Shown: positions 51,449 to 60,365 of the stretch, in pieces
How positions within the stretch are numbered: position 1 is the stretch's first letter
How the letters are laid out: each line of letters opens with the position of its first letter
Notes under the pieces: model-generated
What the model was told of the DNA's origin: nothing
The model's input: the letters and a program-made list of their open reading frames with translations, nothing else
Databases searched by the model: none
Made by a program: the position numbers and the translations under genes
From: Salipaludibacillus daqingensis
GTDB taxonomy: Bacteria > Bacillota > Bacilli > Bacillales > Salisediminibacteriaceae
Assembly: GCF_029891575.1 (NCBI RefSeq)
Contig: NZ_JARZHF010000005.1
Span: 186,001 to 250,000, forward strand
DNA length: 64,000 nucleotides
Reading direction: 5' to 3'

Positions 51449-52408
51449 TCAGACCAATCCCGATAATGACTCCTCTTCCATTAATTGTTTAGCAGAATGG
51501 ATGTCCGTGATGAGTACATTAGCATATCCTCCTACTAAAGCACCACGTATACCTTGTAATTTATTTTCGCCTCCAGCAACTAGTATGGAATACTCTTTCG
51601 AGCGCAGTTCTTCTAAATCGAGGCCTAGCGTTCTTGCATTCAGTTCTGAGTGACATATATCCCCTTTTTCATCAAAAAATCGCGAACTTATGTCCCCAAC
51701 GGCTTTAGAATATATCACCTTTAAATCGTTATCGGAAAAATAACCAAGCTGAAACAAAATCGATTCCGTTTTAATCGGTCCAATCGTATACATAGCAATA
51801 TTCGCACGTCTGCCTAGATCGAGGATATTTTTAATATAACGATCTGCTTCCATTGCTTGTTTTACAACGACGTGGTCAACAATTGCTGGAAGCGGAAGAT
51901 GATGGGGAATGGTATCGTAAGCTTGACCGAACAAATGTAAAATCTCCCCTGCGTATGTGTTTGTTTCTGAATGACTGACACCACCTTTTAATTGGACGAC
52001 TTTTACATTTGATACTTCTTTTGGAGTTAATTCTTTGGCAACTTTATGTAGCGTTGTTCCCCACGTTAATCCGATAATATCGTCATCTTTAACTATTTCA
52101 TTCAAATATTGTGCCGCCATTCTTCCTAAATAGTACTTCGTTTGCTCTTCATCATCAGGCGTGTGGGCAATAAAAACTTTCTTCAGTCCGTATTTATTTT
52201 CTAGTTTCTTTGTCATATGTACCGTATCTTCTTCAGGATCAACAACGTTGATCTCAACAATTCCTTCTTGCTTAGCTAAATCAAGTAATCTCGACACAGT
52301 GGGACGTGACACACCTAACTTTTCTGCAATGACACTTTGATTGTAGTCATATACATAATACATACGAGCAGCCTCAATAACTTTGTTACGTTTTTCTTGA
52401 TCCACCAT
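51449..52408 (-). CDS. deoR: Deoxyribonucleoside regulator, SorC/DeoR-type
   Basis: 319 residues. N-terminal HTH (YNQSVIAEKLGVSRPTVSRLL, near 20-40) and a C-terminal sugar-phosphate-binding domain (DIIGLTWGTTLHKVA near 110, LVAGGENKLQGIRGALVGGY near 280). Matches B. subtilis DeoR, which is relieved by deoxyribose-5-phosphate. Gene order deoR-nupC-deoC supports this; pdp, present in B. subtilis, is absent here. ATG 52408 has AAGGTG 4 bases upstream, and the next codon GTG is an alternative start. Confidence 0.9.
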   Translation of the reverse strand: MVDQEKRNKVIEAARMYYVYDYNQSVIAEKLGVSRPTVSRLLDLAKQEGIVEINVVDPEEDTVHMTKKLENKYGLKKVFIAHTPDDEEQTKYYLGRMAAQYLNEIVKDDDIIGLTWGTTLHKVAKELTPKEVSNVKVVQLKGGVSHSETNTYAGEILHLFGQAYDTIPHHLPLPAIVDHVVVKQAMEADRYIKNILDLGRRANIAMYTIGPIKTESILFQLGYFSDNDLKVIYSKAVGDISSRFFDEKGDICHSELNARTLGLDLEELRSKEYSILVAGGENKLQGIRGALVGGYANVLITDIHSAKQLMEEESLSGLV

Positions 52409-52431
52409 CCATCACCTTCTTCCAAATAAAT

Positions 52432-52446
52432 AGTTAAACGCTTTCA
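52432..52446. promoter_or_regulatory. Possible cre site upstream of deoR
   Basis: AGTTAAACGCTTTCA matches the cre pattern WTGNAANCGNWNNCW except at two positions in the left half. It is 24 bases upstream of deoR. Carbon catabolite control of deo genes is plausible, but the match is only partial. Confidence 0.3.
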
Positions 52447-52677
52447 AAATAATGAAATTTTATTCATTTATAATCGAAATTTATTTCACAGTAATTATAA
52501 AACAATCGTACTATCGAAAGCAATTCAATCTCTTTTTTATATAATAAAATTGTGAAATCTTTTCATATATCCGCTGTTTTAGACTAGTACCAATGCTGTA
52601 ATTGGTTTACAATAATATAGTAAGGGGTAAACCTTAAGCACCTGTCTATATTTTATTTTTATGAAGGGGTGCTTGTA

Positions 52678-53019
52678 TTGGCTTTATCAAAAGAACAAGA
52701 AAAACGGAAAATCCCCTCGAAAAATCGTGGAGATGAAAAGCGTCATGATGAAAACGAGAGGTTTGAAAAACTTCTTGATAATTTAGAAGACATGACAACG
52801 AACGGCAGATTAAAGGACATGGCTTATCACTTTACAAATAAAAAAGAAGTGATTAAAGTCAATCTGCTAGCAGGAGTTGCCCGTGGTGTTGGACTTACAT
52901 TAGGAACAGCAATTTTCCTAGGACTCTTCTTTTTTATTTTAACTCAGACGGTCTCCTTACCTTTAGTTGGGGAATACATCGCCCAGCTATTAGAAGCTAT
53001 AGAGACTCAGCGAAATTAA
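52678..53019 (+). CDS. DUF5665-type small membrane protein
   Basis: 113 residues: a charged N-terminal half (KEQEKRKIPSKNRGDEKRHD) and one C-terminal helix (GVGLTLGTAIFLGLFFFILTQ), after which PLVGEYIAQLLEAIE is amphipathic. It fits the DUF5665 pattern I know from Bacilli; function unknown. Start TTG 52678 with AAGGGG 8 bases upstream; the earlier GTG at 52669 overlaps that site. A 7-bp inverted repeat (GGTTTAC/GTAAACC, 52604-52633) lies just upstream. Probably cotranscribed with the DUF948 gene. Confidence 0.7.
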   Translation: MALSKEQEKRKIPSKNRGDEKRHDENERFEKLLDNLEDMTTNGRLKDMAYHFTNKKEVIKVNLLAGVARGVGLTLGTAIFLGLFFFILTQTVSLPLVGEYIAQLLEAIETQRN

Positions 53020-53106
53020 CTTATCGCATTTGAACAAAAATGATCAACTTATTTTACATCAAGGATCCACAGCATAAGGAAGTAAATTTTAAACGAGGTG
53101 ATACAT

Positions 53107-53538
53107 ATGGATTGGTTAGGTATAGGTGTATTTATTTTATCGCTTGGCTTTGCAGGACTCGTATTCATTCTTATTCCTGTTATGAAAAAGCTATCGGCCA
53201 CATTAGGAAATACAGCTGACACTGTGGCAACGGTTAACAAAAGTATCGGGGAAGTCACAGGAGAAGCAACGGTCATTCTGTTTAATGCTAATGAAACGCT
53301 AGTTGATGTAAATGAAAAAATTTCAAAACTCAACCCACTATTTGATATTATTCATGACACAGGGACATCTGCGCAGCATTTAACTTCTACTTTGGTTAAG
53401 TATACGTCTGGTAAAACGGACAGAGCAAAATCTGGAGTAGACGCTGTTGATCGAACTAACCTCGAAGGTCTCCTTCGTGGCGCAGCATTTATTTATTATT
53501 TAAGACAGGCAAAAAAAGAATACGACGCAAACAACTAA
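53107..53538 (+). CDS. DUF948 family membrane-anchored protein
   Basis: 143 residues: one N-terminal transmembrane helix (GIGVFILSLGFAGLVFILIPV) and a long predicted coiled-coil (KKLSATLGNTADTVATVNKS through VDVNEKISKLNPLFDII), the DUF948 layout seen in Bacillus general-stress-type proteins such as YtxG. Start ATG 53107 with GAGGTGA 5 bases upstream. The C-terminal AAFIYYLRQAKKEY suggests a soluble end. Confidence 0.78.
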   Translation: MDWLGIGVFILSLGFAGLVFILIPVMKKLSATLGNTADTVATVNKSIGEVTGEATVILFNANETLVDVNEKISKLNPLFDIIHDTGTSAQHLTSTLVKYTSGKTDRAKSGVDAVDRTNLEGLLRGAAFIYYLRQAKKEYDANN

Positions 53539-53542
53539 GTTT

Positions 53543-53575
53543 AAAACCCCTGAAAATTCAGGGGTTTTTGTTTTG
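53543..53575 (+). terminator. Terminator after the DUF948 gene
   Basis: AAACCCCTGAA pairs with TTCAGGGGTTT around a very short loop, followed by a T-run. Confidence 0.88.
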
Positions 53576-53612
53576 TTATTAAGCTCATTAAGATCAAATA
53601 GTATCCGTTAGT

Positions 53613-54572
53613 TTACATGAGATCTTTCTTTTGAAAGTAGATACCACTTGCCCCTATAAATGCGATCGCATATATAGCTAATATTGTTAATGAAAACCCA
53701 ATTCCTACACCTGGCATGATTTCATCTACTACGGCATATGCAGGTAGATCCAAGTGCGGTAAAAAGATAAACTTATACCATGCAGTATCTGCTAGTAACA
53801 AAGAGAATCCTTGCAATACAGAAGTAGAGAACAAAATAAATATAGAAATACCTACTGCCAATGTTTGACTCTTAAACAAAATAGAAAGAGAAAATGAAAT
53901 GATCACAAACATAAGCATGTTCAAAAAGTACAATCCGATTTTTGCAGGAAAAATATTAGCAACTGTTGTATAAAGTGGTCCGCCATGAAAACTCATTTCC
54001 ATGACTTGCGATGAATAACTCCCTGTTCCAAAAAAGATTGTCCCCATAAGAATATTTGTTAATATTAGCGTAACCATCATAACTATAGAGAAAGCTACTA
54101 CTGTTATAAACTTTGAAAGTAGCACTTGCCATCTTTCATACGGACGAATGAGTAAATGTTTCATCGTTCCGTTATCTATTTCAGAAGAAACAATCGAACT
54201 TGCAACGATAACAGTGAAAAGCGTAATAAATGATGCGACACTGAGGACTGTTTCGTTCATAAATATCATATTATTCATTTCATTAGGATTGATCCCTGCT
54301 TCAAGTAGTTCTTCATTTTCTTGAATCGTCTGTTCTGCCTGAGCTTCCATCCACTCTTCATCCGTACCTGATTCTAATATCTCTTCTTGCTCAGAAATCT
54401 CTGTCTCTAACTCAATTGTCCATTCTCCCTCACCTTGGTTCGTTGAATCAGCAATAAAGGATTGATAGATAAACGTTAAACCGATCATAATAATAACAAT
54501 TGCTCCTAGGAAAAACCACGTCTGTTTTTTATTCCACAGTTTGATCCACTCATTTTTTAGTAATGCACCCAT
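53613..54572 (-). CDS. ABC-2 type transporter permease
   Basis: 319 residues. First transmembrane helix at about 20-38, then an unusually acidic extracellular loop (about 40-105, rich in Glu and Gln), followed by five more helices. VASSIVSSEIDNGTMKHLLIRPYERW near 125 is the ABC-2 signature region. Partner of the ATPase gene 3 bases upstream. Such pairs (BcrAB-like) export peptides, antibiotics or lipids; substrate unknown. Confidence 0.86.
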   Translation of the reverse strand: MGALLKNEWIKLWNKKQTWFFLGAIVIIMIGLTFIYQSFIADSTNQGEGEWTIELETEISEQEEILESGTDEEWMEAQAEQTIQENEELLEAGINPNEMNNMIFMNETVLSVASFITLFTVIVASSIVSSEIDNGTMKHLLIRPYERWQVLLSKFITVVAFSIVMMVTLILTNILMGTIFFGTGSYSSQVMEMSFHGGPLYTTVANIFPAKIGLYFLNMLMFVIISFSLSILFKSQTLAVGISIFILFSTSVLQGFSLLLADTAWYKFIFLPHLDLPAYAVVDEIMPGVGIGFSLTILAIYAIAFIGASGIYFQKKDLM

Positions 54573-54575
54573 TGG

Positions 54576-55532
54576 TTATTGCCCCTCCTTCATCTGAACG
54601 TTATCTTCTGATGTTAAGGCAAGGAATTTATCTTCAAGGGACGTTTTCTTTGATTCAATTCCATAAACATCAACTTCTGCTTCTACTAACTTACGATTTA
54701 ACGTAGGGACAAGATTTTGGTTCATTTCTAGAATAAACATATGATCATTTTCTTGTTTAACGATACTTACACCATCCACCATTTTAATTACTTGTTCTGT
54801 TTGTTGTAGATGCTCTTTTTTCACTTCAATGGAAACGATTAATTTATCAGAATTACCATTTTCGCTTAATGAGGAAATATTGGAAACATCAATGATTTTC
54901 CCTTTCTCCATAATGACGACCCGATCACACATTAGTTGCATTTCTGAAAGCAAGTGAGAAGATACAAGCGTTGAAATACCTTGATTTGCAAGCTGTCGTA
55001 AGTAATCCCGAAGCTCACGAATCCCCTTTGGATCAAGACCATTTGTCGGTTCATCAAGAATTAATAAAGCCGGTTTATGTAAAATTGCTTGAGCCACACC
55101 TAATCTCTGTTTCATCCCTAAACTATATTTTTTCACTTTATCTTGGATGGCGTGACTTAATTTCACTAATTCTACAACCTCATCCATACGTTCTTTTGTA
55201 ATTGGATTTTTGGACATTCGAGCATAAAGTTGCAAATTTTTGTATCCACTCATATAGTCATAAAAAGATGGATTTTCAACAATTGCTCCAATATCAGATT
55301 TACAAGCAAGTCCTTCTTTGTCTAAGTCAGCACCATTAATAAATACTTTCCCTTCCGTTTTATTAATCAGTCCAACGATCATTCGAATCGTTGTCGTTTT
55401 CCCTGCACCATTAGGCCCTAATAAACCGAGAATTTCACCTTTATTCATAACAAATGAAGCATCGTGGACAATTCGTTTCTTTCCACTTACTTGTTTCGTA
55501 AGCCCTTTTACTTCCATCACTGTATCACTCAT
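54576..55532 (-). CDS. ABC transporter ATP-binding protein (BcrA type)
   Basis: 318 residues. Walker A LGPNGAGKTTTI at about 37-48, signature YSLGMKQRL near 137, Walker B ALLILDEPTNGLDP near 156, and a C-terminal regulatory extension of about 90 residues as in BcrA/NatA-type ATPases. ATG 55532 with AAAGGAG 7 bases upstream. First gene of the two-gene operon. No two-component system is adjacent. Confidence 0.92.
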   Translation of the reverse strand: MSDTVMEVKGLTKQVSGKKRIVHDASFVMNKGEILGLLGPNGAGKTTTIRMIVGLINKTEGKVFINGADLDKEGLACKSDIGAIVENPSFYDYMSGYKNLQLYARMSKNPITKERMDEVVELVKLSHAIQDKVKKYSLGMKQRLGVAQAILHKPALLILDEPTNGLDPKGIRELRDYLRQLANQGISTLVSSHLLSEMQLMCDRVVIMEKGKIIDVSNISSLSENGNSDKLIVSIEVKKEHLQQTEQVIKMVDGVSIVKQENDHMFILEMNQNLVPTLNRKLVEAEVDVYGIESKKTSLEDKFLALTSEDNVQMKEGQ

Positions 55533-55746
55533 ACACTCACTCCTTTAGAACATTTAATCTTTGAAACCATCACTTTTCACACATGATATTTTTTCGAAAT
55601 ATGGTAGTATATAGAAAAGAGCATATTTTACTATACGGGGAAGTTGGTAAAATGTTTCATTTTTACAATTTTTTCATAGTCTCGCTAGATTATCACATGT
55701 TGAACTGTACCGAAACGTTCATTTTTGATTAAAAGGAGTGCTATTA

Positions 55747-56682
55747 ATGAAAAAACTTTCTTCAGATCAGTTTTTGAAAGCTGTTGATTTTATTATGACC
55801 CATGCTCGTCCACTTGATAGAAAACTATTTGACTACTACTTTAATAATGCCTCAAATATTGCAGTCCTTAATGAATTAGCTCATTTCCAAAATGAAGATG
55901 GTGGTATAGGTCATGGAATAGAACCTGATATTCGAATGCCGCAATCAAGTCCTATAGCTACCTCTGTAGCATTGCAATATACCAGAAATGTAAATACCCC
56001 TTGGCGTCATCCATTTATTAAATCAACAATGAAATATTTAGAAGATACATATGATCGATTCGGTCACTGGCCATTAATTCTTCCAGAAATGAAAACCTAC
56101 CCTCACGCGGAATGGTGGGGATCACGAAGCGATCAACAAACATCCTTTCAAGCAAATCCAGGTGCTGAAATAATCGGTTATTTCCATGCTTACTCAAAGG
56201 TGGATCATCATTTATCTTTACCGGAATTAGATGATTTGGTGATGCAAGATTTAGAAGGACGACGAGGAAACATTGAATTCCATGAAGTTCTTTGCTACTT
56301 AAGGTTAATCGAAGAATTATCAGACCACTCTATTAAAAAGAAGTGTATGGAACATATATTAGATGTTGCTGTAAAAGTCGTCACCAAAGACCCACAAGAT
56401 TGGGGTGGTTATTGTGCTAAACCATTATGGCTTGCCTCTAGTCCTGATGCTTCTCTGTACCCTAAATTGGAAAAGTACGTTCAACTAAATCTAGACTACG
56501 AAATTGAGCAGCAACATGAAGATGGCTCATGGCTTCCTTTTTGGCAATGGGGACAATATATTGATGTTTGGGAGCAGGATGCAAAGCCTGAATGGAAAGG
56601 TTTCCTCACTGTTCAAACACTTCGAATGCTTCAACAATTTGATCGAATAGATTCACACCCTTATCAAAAAAGCAGAGGATAA
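55747..56682 (+). CDS. Prenyltransferase/squalene-oxidase-repeat-like protein
   Basis: 311 residues, all-helical, with QF-like repeats typical of alpha/alpha-toroid proteins (FQNEDGGIG near 48, QHEDGSWLPFWQW near 257). The family includes terpene cyclases and prenyltransferases, but a DxDD cyclase motif is not seen, so enzyme activity is uncertain. Proteins of this kind appear as hypothetical in Bacillaceae. Start ATG 55747 with AAGGAG 8 bases upstream. Confidence 0.65.
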   Translation: MKKLSSDQFLKAVDFIMTHARPLDRKLFDYYFNNASNIAVLNELAHFQNEDGGIGHGIEPDIRMPQSSPIATSVALQYTRNVNTPWRHPFIKSTMKYLEDTYDRFGHWPLILPEMKTYPHAEWWGSRSDQQTSFQANPGAEIIGYFHAYSKVDHHLSLPELDDLVMQDLEGRRGNIEFHEVLCYLRLIEELSDHSIKKKCMEHILDVAVKVVTKDPQDWGGYCAKPLWLASSPDASLYPKLEKYVQLNLDYEIEQQHEDGSWLPFWQWGQYIDVWEQDAKPEWKGFLTVQTLRMLQQFDRIDSHPYQKSRG

Positions 56683-56700
56683 CAACCCTCTGCCTTTTTA
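56669..56700 (+). terminator. Terminator overlapping the preceding stop codon
   Basis: GCAGAGG (56672-56678) pairs with CCTCTGC (56687-56693), followed by CTTTTTAT. Confidence 0.85.
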
Positions 56701-56738
56701 TTTCAATCAATTAACAACGCTCACCAACCTTTAAATCG

Positions 56739-57653
56739 TTAATATAAACCTTGAAAACAACTTAACTGTTTATCTGGTACGATAAGCTCAATATGATTGT
56801 GTAAATTGATAAATTCACCTGGGAGGTTTCCACCATATTCTCCATCTAAGTTTAATTGAACTTCGTTTTCTGCATGGATTTTAATTCTGCTTGCTTGAAC
56901 ATATATGATTCTTTCATCATGAATGTGCTCACCACGCATAGCTGCACCTGTTAACCTCACTACATCAGCTAAATTCGTCTTTTTCAAGATAATTAAATCA
57001 AACAGTCCATCATTTAAGTATGCATTTGGTGCAAGTTTCTCAAAACCACCGACTGAATTAGTGTTAGAAACGAGAAATAGCATTATCTCCCCTTCAAACC
57101 ACTTTCCATCATATTCGATCGTCACCCGATTCGGTTTGATTCTTGGTAACTTCTCAAATCCTTTAACATAATAAGCAACTTGGCCCATCATTGTTTTAAG
57201 ACGACTTGGCACCTCATATGTCAACTCCGTTAGCGTACCTCCTCCGGCTATGTTCATAAAATATTTGGCACCAACTTTTCCAATATCAATTAACTGTTGA
57301 CGACCATCTATTAAAACATCACAAGCTTCCTCAATGTTTTTCGGTATATGTAGGGCGCGTACAAAATCATTCGTAGTTCCACCAGGTAAAATACCGAGCG
57401 TAGGTCGATTATCTTTTTCTGCCATACCGTTAATGACTTCATGGATGGTTCCATCACCACCAGCTGCAATAATAAGATCATAATTGCGATCACAAGCCAA
57501 GGATGCAGCGTGTTTCGCAGAATCTTTCCCTGTTGTCGCATGCGCTGATGCTTCATACCCAGATGTCTCAAGTTTTTCCAAAATGTATGGGAGATGTTTT
57601 TTCACATGTTCCCTTCCAGAAGAAGGGTTATATATTAACCTTGCACGTTTCAT
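56739..57653 (-). CDS. dgkB: Diacylglycerol kinase
   Basis: 304 residues, YerQ/DgkB family. Recycles diacylglycerol from lipoteichoic acid synthesis to phosphatidic acid. LIYNPSSGRE at residues 6-15, AAGGDGTIHEVING near 63, and LGILPGGTTNDFVRAL near 87. It lies downstream of gatCAB on the same strand, as in B. subtilis, but with several small genes between. Confidence 0.94.
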   Translation of the reverse strand: MKRARLIYNPSSGREHVKKHLPYILEKLETSGYEASAHATTGKDSAKHAASLACDRNYDLIIAAGGDGTIHEVINGMAEKDNRPTLGILPGGTTNDFVRALHIPKNIEEACDVLIDGRQQLIDIGKVGAKYFMNIAGGGTLTELTYEVPSRLKTMMGQVAYYVKGFEKLPRIKPNRVTIEYDGKWFEGEIMLFLVSNTNSVGGFEKLAPNAYLNDGLFDLIILKKTNLADVVRLTGAAMRGEHIHDERIIYVQASRIKIHAENEVQLNLDGEYGGNLPGEFINLHNHIELIVPDKQLSCFQGLY

Positions 57654-57982
57654 CGAATTTCCTCCATCAGATTCACTTATGTTTACGGCTCTGTTTAATG
57701 TCTCTGTTTGATGTTAAAAATCCGCAAGACTTTCCTTAGGAAGTTCACGGCTCTGCTGCTAGTTGTGGAACGGCTATATTCTAAATCAACATACTACGAT
57801 AACATGGCCTTTATAGAAGCGAATACGTTTAAACATTCATTTATTTTTTGTACATAGCATTCTAACTATTCTTATGACAGTCAGTATACCACTTCACACA
57901 GAAAAAAAGAACGAATAAGCTATTTTCTTCCATTGAAAATAACTGATCCCTAGTTAGAACTCTGGATTCAATTTTAAATTGC

Positions 57983-58027
57983 ACAATAAAAGTGACCCTC
58001 ATCCTTGTATGGATTCAAAGGGTCACT
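57983..58027 (-). terminator. Terminator of an orphan minus-strand transcript
   Basis: AGTGACCCT (57991-57999) pairs perfectly with AGGGTCACT (58019-58027), with a further ATCC/GGAT inside. The minus strand continues TTTTATT. No recognised gene ends here. Confidence 0.75.
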
Positions 58028-58073
58028 CACATTAAACTTTCTTCAATCATGTAATTCAAAACCTTCTTCCTTT

Positions 58074-58133
58074 TTATCTAGCAGATGTTTCAATTTGAGT
58101 CACCCATGTACCGGTGTTGCGGTTTTGGTACAT
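58074..58133 (-). CDS. Possible 19-residue peptide of the orphan transcript
   Basis: ATG 58133 is preceded by AGGTGAG 4 bases upstream and the frame closes with TAA. The product would be MYQNRNTGTWVTQIETSAR. In frame upstream, beyond a TAG, the reading LQKDVNPMT could be the decayed N-terminal part of a longer gene. Alternatives are a pseudogene relic or an untranslated RNA. I do not recognise the peptide. Confidence 0.3.
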   Translation of the reverse strand: MYQNRNTGTWVTQIETSAR

Positions 58134-58266
58134 TTCGCTCACCTACGTCATTGGATTCACATCCTTTTGTAAGTACTCACTCAGAAAACCTGTTTAGATT
58201 ATTATTCGCTACTCGAAAGCCGTTCTCCTTTCGTTTCGAATTAGCAATTGTTATTGCTTACTACGT

Positions 58267-58295
58267 ATACTATACAATTAATTATCTATTGTAAA
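58267..58295 (-). promoter_or_regulatory. Putative promoter of the orphan transcript
   Basis: Minus-strand TTTACA (58295-58290), 17-base spacer, TAGTAT (58272-58267). With the terminator at 57983-58027 it would define a transcript of about 270 bases. The rest of the gap 57654-58452 shows nothing else I can support. Confidence 0.45.
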
Positions 58296-58452
58296 CATTC
58301 AGAATATTTAGTTACAACTGTTTACCTTCTATTTGCCTATCTCTTCCGCTTATTTACTCTAATTATCTAACGATTTCATTTTTTTATTTATTCGGTCAAT
58401 GACATCTCTTACCTATTCCTGTAAAATCAAGTTATCGGAGGTGAACGTTCCC

Positions 58453-58653
58453 ATGACAAAAAAAGCGTTTTTAATTATTTCAACTAGTTTATCTATTTTA
58501 ATGATTGTACTAGTTGTCATGAACGAATATAGCATGCACCAAGTGACTGAGTTGTGCGAAGAAGTAGGTGGCACTGCATACGTGGATAAAAACTTCTTTT
58601 CAGGTAGTTGGAGCGTTAGTTGCGATGGTATTGATGACGGTATTAATCAATGA
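58453..58653 (+). CDS. Small single-pass membrane protein
   Basis: 66 residues with one N-terminal helix (AFLIISTSLSILMIVLVVM) and a short outside domain with two cysteines (TELCEEVGG and SVSCDGID), which could form a disulfide. Start ATG 58453 with GGAGGTG 9 bases upstream; the earlier frame to 58399 has none. Overlaps the GNAT gene by ATGA, so the two are coupled. Family not recognised. Confidence 0.65.
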   Translation: MTKKAFLIISTSLSILMIVLVVMNEYSMHQVTELCEEVGGTAYVDKNFFSGSWSVSCDGIDDGINQ

Positions 58654-59165
58654 CCCATGATAATGAAACCTATCAAATAAAGAAAATGACGAAAGATGCA
58701 GCTACGAACATCTCATTTTGGGAATATCCATCTCCTTATGAACTTTATAGCATGGATGGATCACAGGAAACGATCTCCGCCCTCCTGTCTAAAGACTATT
58801 ACCTTGTATCAACAGCCGAAGAACCTTTGTTTGGATATTTTTGTATCGGTAATGAAGCAAGAGTGCCAGGCGGGTATCAAGCGAAAATCTATGATGACAT
58901 GGAGAATGTGATTGACTTGGGGTTAGGCATTCACCCTAATTTTACTGGTAAAGGATTAGGAATTTCTTTCGTATCATCTATTCTTCAATGGATAGAAAAG
59001 AACCTAACCGTTAACGAAGTAAGATTAGTGGTGGCCACAGTTAATGACCGGGCCATTCGCACCTATCAAAGAGCAGGGTTTATTTCTGGAGAAATTTTTT
59101 TTACGCAAGTTGGGAATTGGGACATGCCTTTCATCGTTATGAGAAAATCTGTGACTAAATCGTAA
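58650..59165 (+). CDS. GNAT-family N-acetyltransferase
   Basis: 171 residues. Acetyl-CoA-binding motif A region LGLGIHPNFTGKGLGISFV near 90 (R/Q-x-x-G-x-G/A-like GKGLG) and motif B VNDRAIRTYQRAGF near 130. Likely acetylates a small molecule or protein N-terminus; substrate unknown. Its ATG overlaps the stop of the small membrane-protein gene. Confidence 0.88.
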   Translation: MTHDNETYQIKKMTKDAATNISFWEYPSPYELYSMDGSQETISALLSKDYYLVSTAEEPLFGYFCIGNEARVPGGYQAKIYDDMENVIDLGLGIHPNFTGKGLGISFVSSILQWIEKNLTVNEVRLVVATVNDRAIRTYQRAGFISGEIFFTQVGNWDMPFIVMRKSVTKS

Positions 59166-59263
59166 CAAAAAGACACAATGGTTATTGAGCAAATCATGTT
59201 CATTTGAGATGATTAACATTGCAAGGACTATCCTCGATAACCGTGAAAGGAGAATGAACTACA

Positions 59264-59527
59264 GTGAGAAGATCCATTGATTACATTTTTATTTTTCTTA
59301 TCGGATATCAAGTTTACTTTCTCACTTTTATGTTATTTACACCTGCCTCCAATCAAATGATCTCGCTAGGGGTATCTTTTATCGGTGTCTTACTCTCTGT
59401 TATCGTATGGATGAACAAAGGTTCTCTTTACTCAAAAAAGCATGTGAATATGGCTACAACAACTGGTATTTTGAGCGCCAGTTCGATCATTATTTATATT
59501 CTGGACTCTTTTCATCTTTTAATATGA
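59264..59527 (+). CDS. Small membrane protein (three helices)
   Basis: 87 residues with three hydrophobic segments (YIFIFLIGYQVYFLTFMLF, MISLGVSFIGVLLSVIVWM, TTGILSASSIIIYILDSF). GTG start with AAAGGAG 11 bases upstream. Function unknown. A strong terminator follows at once. Confidence 0.6.
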   Translation: MRRSIDYIFIFLIGYQVYFLTFMLFTPASNQMISLGVSFIGVLLSVIVWMNKGSLYSKKHVNMATTTGILSASSIIIYILDSFHLLI

Positions 59528-59529
59528 AC

Positions 59530-59563
59530 AAAAGGTGTGCCGCACCATTTTGGCACACCTTTT
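59530..59563. terminator. Bidirectional terminator between converging genes
   Basis: Perfect 12-bp stem AAAAGGTGTGCC (59530-59541) with GGCACACCTTTT (59552-59563). Confidence 0.9.
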
Positions 59564-60003
59564 TATGCAGATACTTTCAGACGATTTTGTTTATATTTAC
59601 GAAGGTAGAGAACAAATTGTGTGTAGATCACTTTCGCAACGAGAACGATCACAGAAATAAATGTAATAAGCCCTATGTTTGTAAAAATGATGTTGCTAAC
59701 TGTTACATTAAGACCAATCATATAAGCTGCGAAAAATACTACTTGAATAAACGTAACAAAATATGGATAAAGAATTCTCCTCATTCTTCTTTGAACAGGG
59801 ATGAGTTTCATCCAATCAATCACTTGCAAAGGGACAATCCATAAAAATGTACCAAATGCGAACACAAAAAGAGCTGTCCATGACTCTACAATGATCTCTG
59901 CTCCTAAAAATGCCGAAGTGATTAATACTGTCCCAGCTATTGCGACAATAAAGAAACCAACGATACTAACGATACTTACAATAAACTTCAGAAAATCTTT
60001 CAT
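59563..60003 (-). CDS. Four-helix membrane protein of unknown function
   Basis: 146 residues with four hydrophobic segments (about 7-30, 42-60, 80-100, 108-130), a basic connection KLIPVQRRMRRI and a basic C-terminus (RKYKQNRLK). No family recognised. The ribosome binding site is weak. The gap 60004-60365 beyond it holds only the gatB terminator. Confidence 0.55.
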   Translation of the reverse strand: MKDFLKFIVSIVSIVGFFIVAIAGTVLITSAFLGAEIIVESWTALFVFAFGTFLWIVPLQVIDWMKLIPVQRRMRRILYPYFVTFIQVVFFAAYMIGLNVTVSNIIFTNIGLITFISVIVLVAKVIYTQFVLYLRKYKQNRLKVSA

Positions 60004-60317
60004 TCGCTTTAATTCAAACCTTTCTATATCTACTAGTTGTTTTTGATACTATTGCTTCTTTTACATGTCTATACATCATAGCTTCATTACACATGTTTGT
60101 GATTATAACATACGGAGTAATAGTGTAAAGAACGTTATTGCAGCGTATTTTCTCTTATTTATTTGTATCTATCAATGCCGTTATTTTACTTATACTTTTC
60201 CTTATCATTCACACGTATCCTCTATATAACTCATCATTTGACCAAATTTTTGAAATAAGACTCTGTTACCATTTCCAAGTCTTTTTCCACGAGAAAGTAA
60301 CTACATATTACCTATCT

Positions 60318-60361
60318 TTTAAAAAATGCCTCATCTATGGATTCACATAGACGAGGCATTT
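60318..60361 (-). terminator. Terminator of gatCAB
   Basis: AAATGCCTC and GAGGCATTT arms, with inner TCTATG/CATAGA, followed by a minus-strand T-run. Confidence 0.88.
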
Positions 60362-60365
60362 CATA

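Noticed and set aside
52604-52633. GGTTTAC/GTAAACC inverted repeat as a terminator
   Set aside because: No T-run follows. It may be an operator for the DUF5665 gene, but the evidence is only a 7-bp arm, so it is mentioned there rather than listed.
58085-58294. 69-codon plus-strand frame
   Set aside because: No ribosome binding site and antisense to the structured orphan transcript.
60138-60350. 70-codon plus-strand frame beginning with TTG
   Set aside because: No ribosome binding site, runs into the gatB terminator, no family resemblance.
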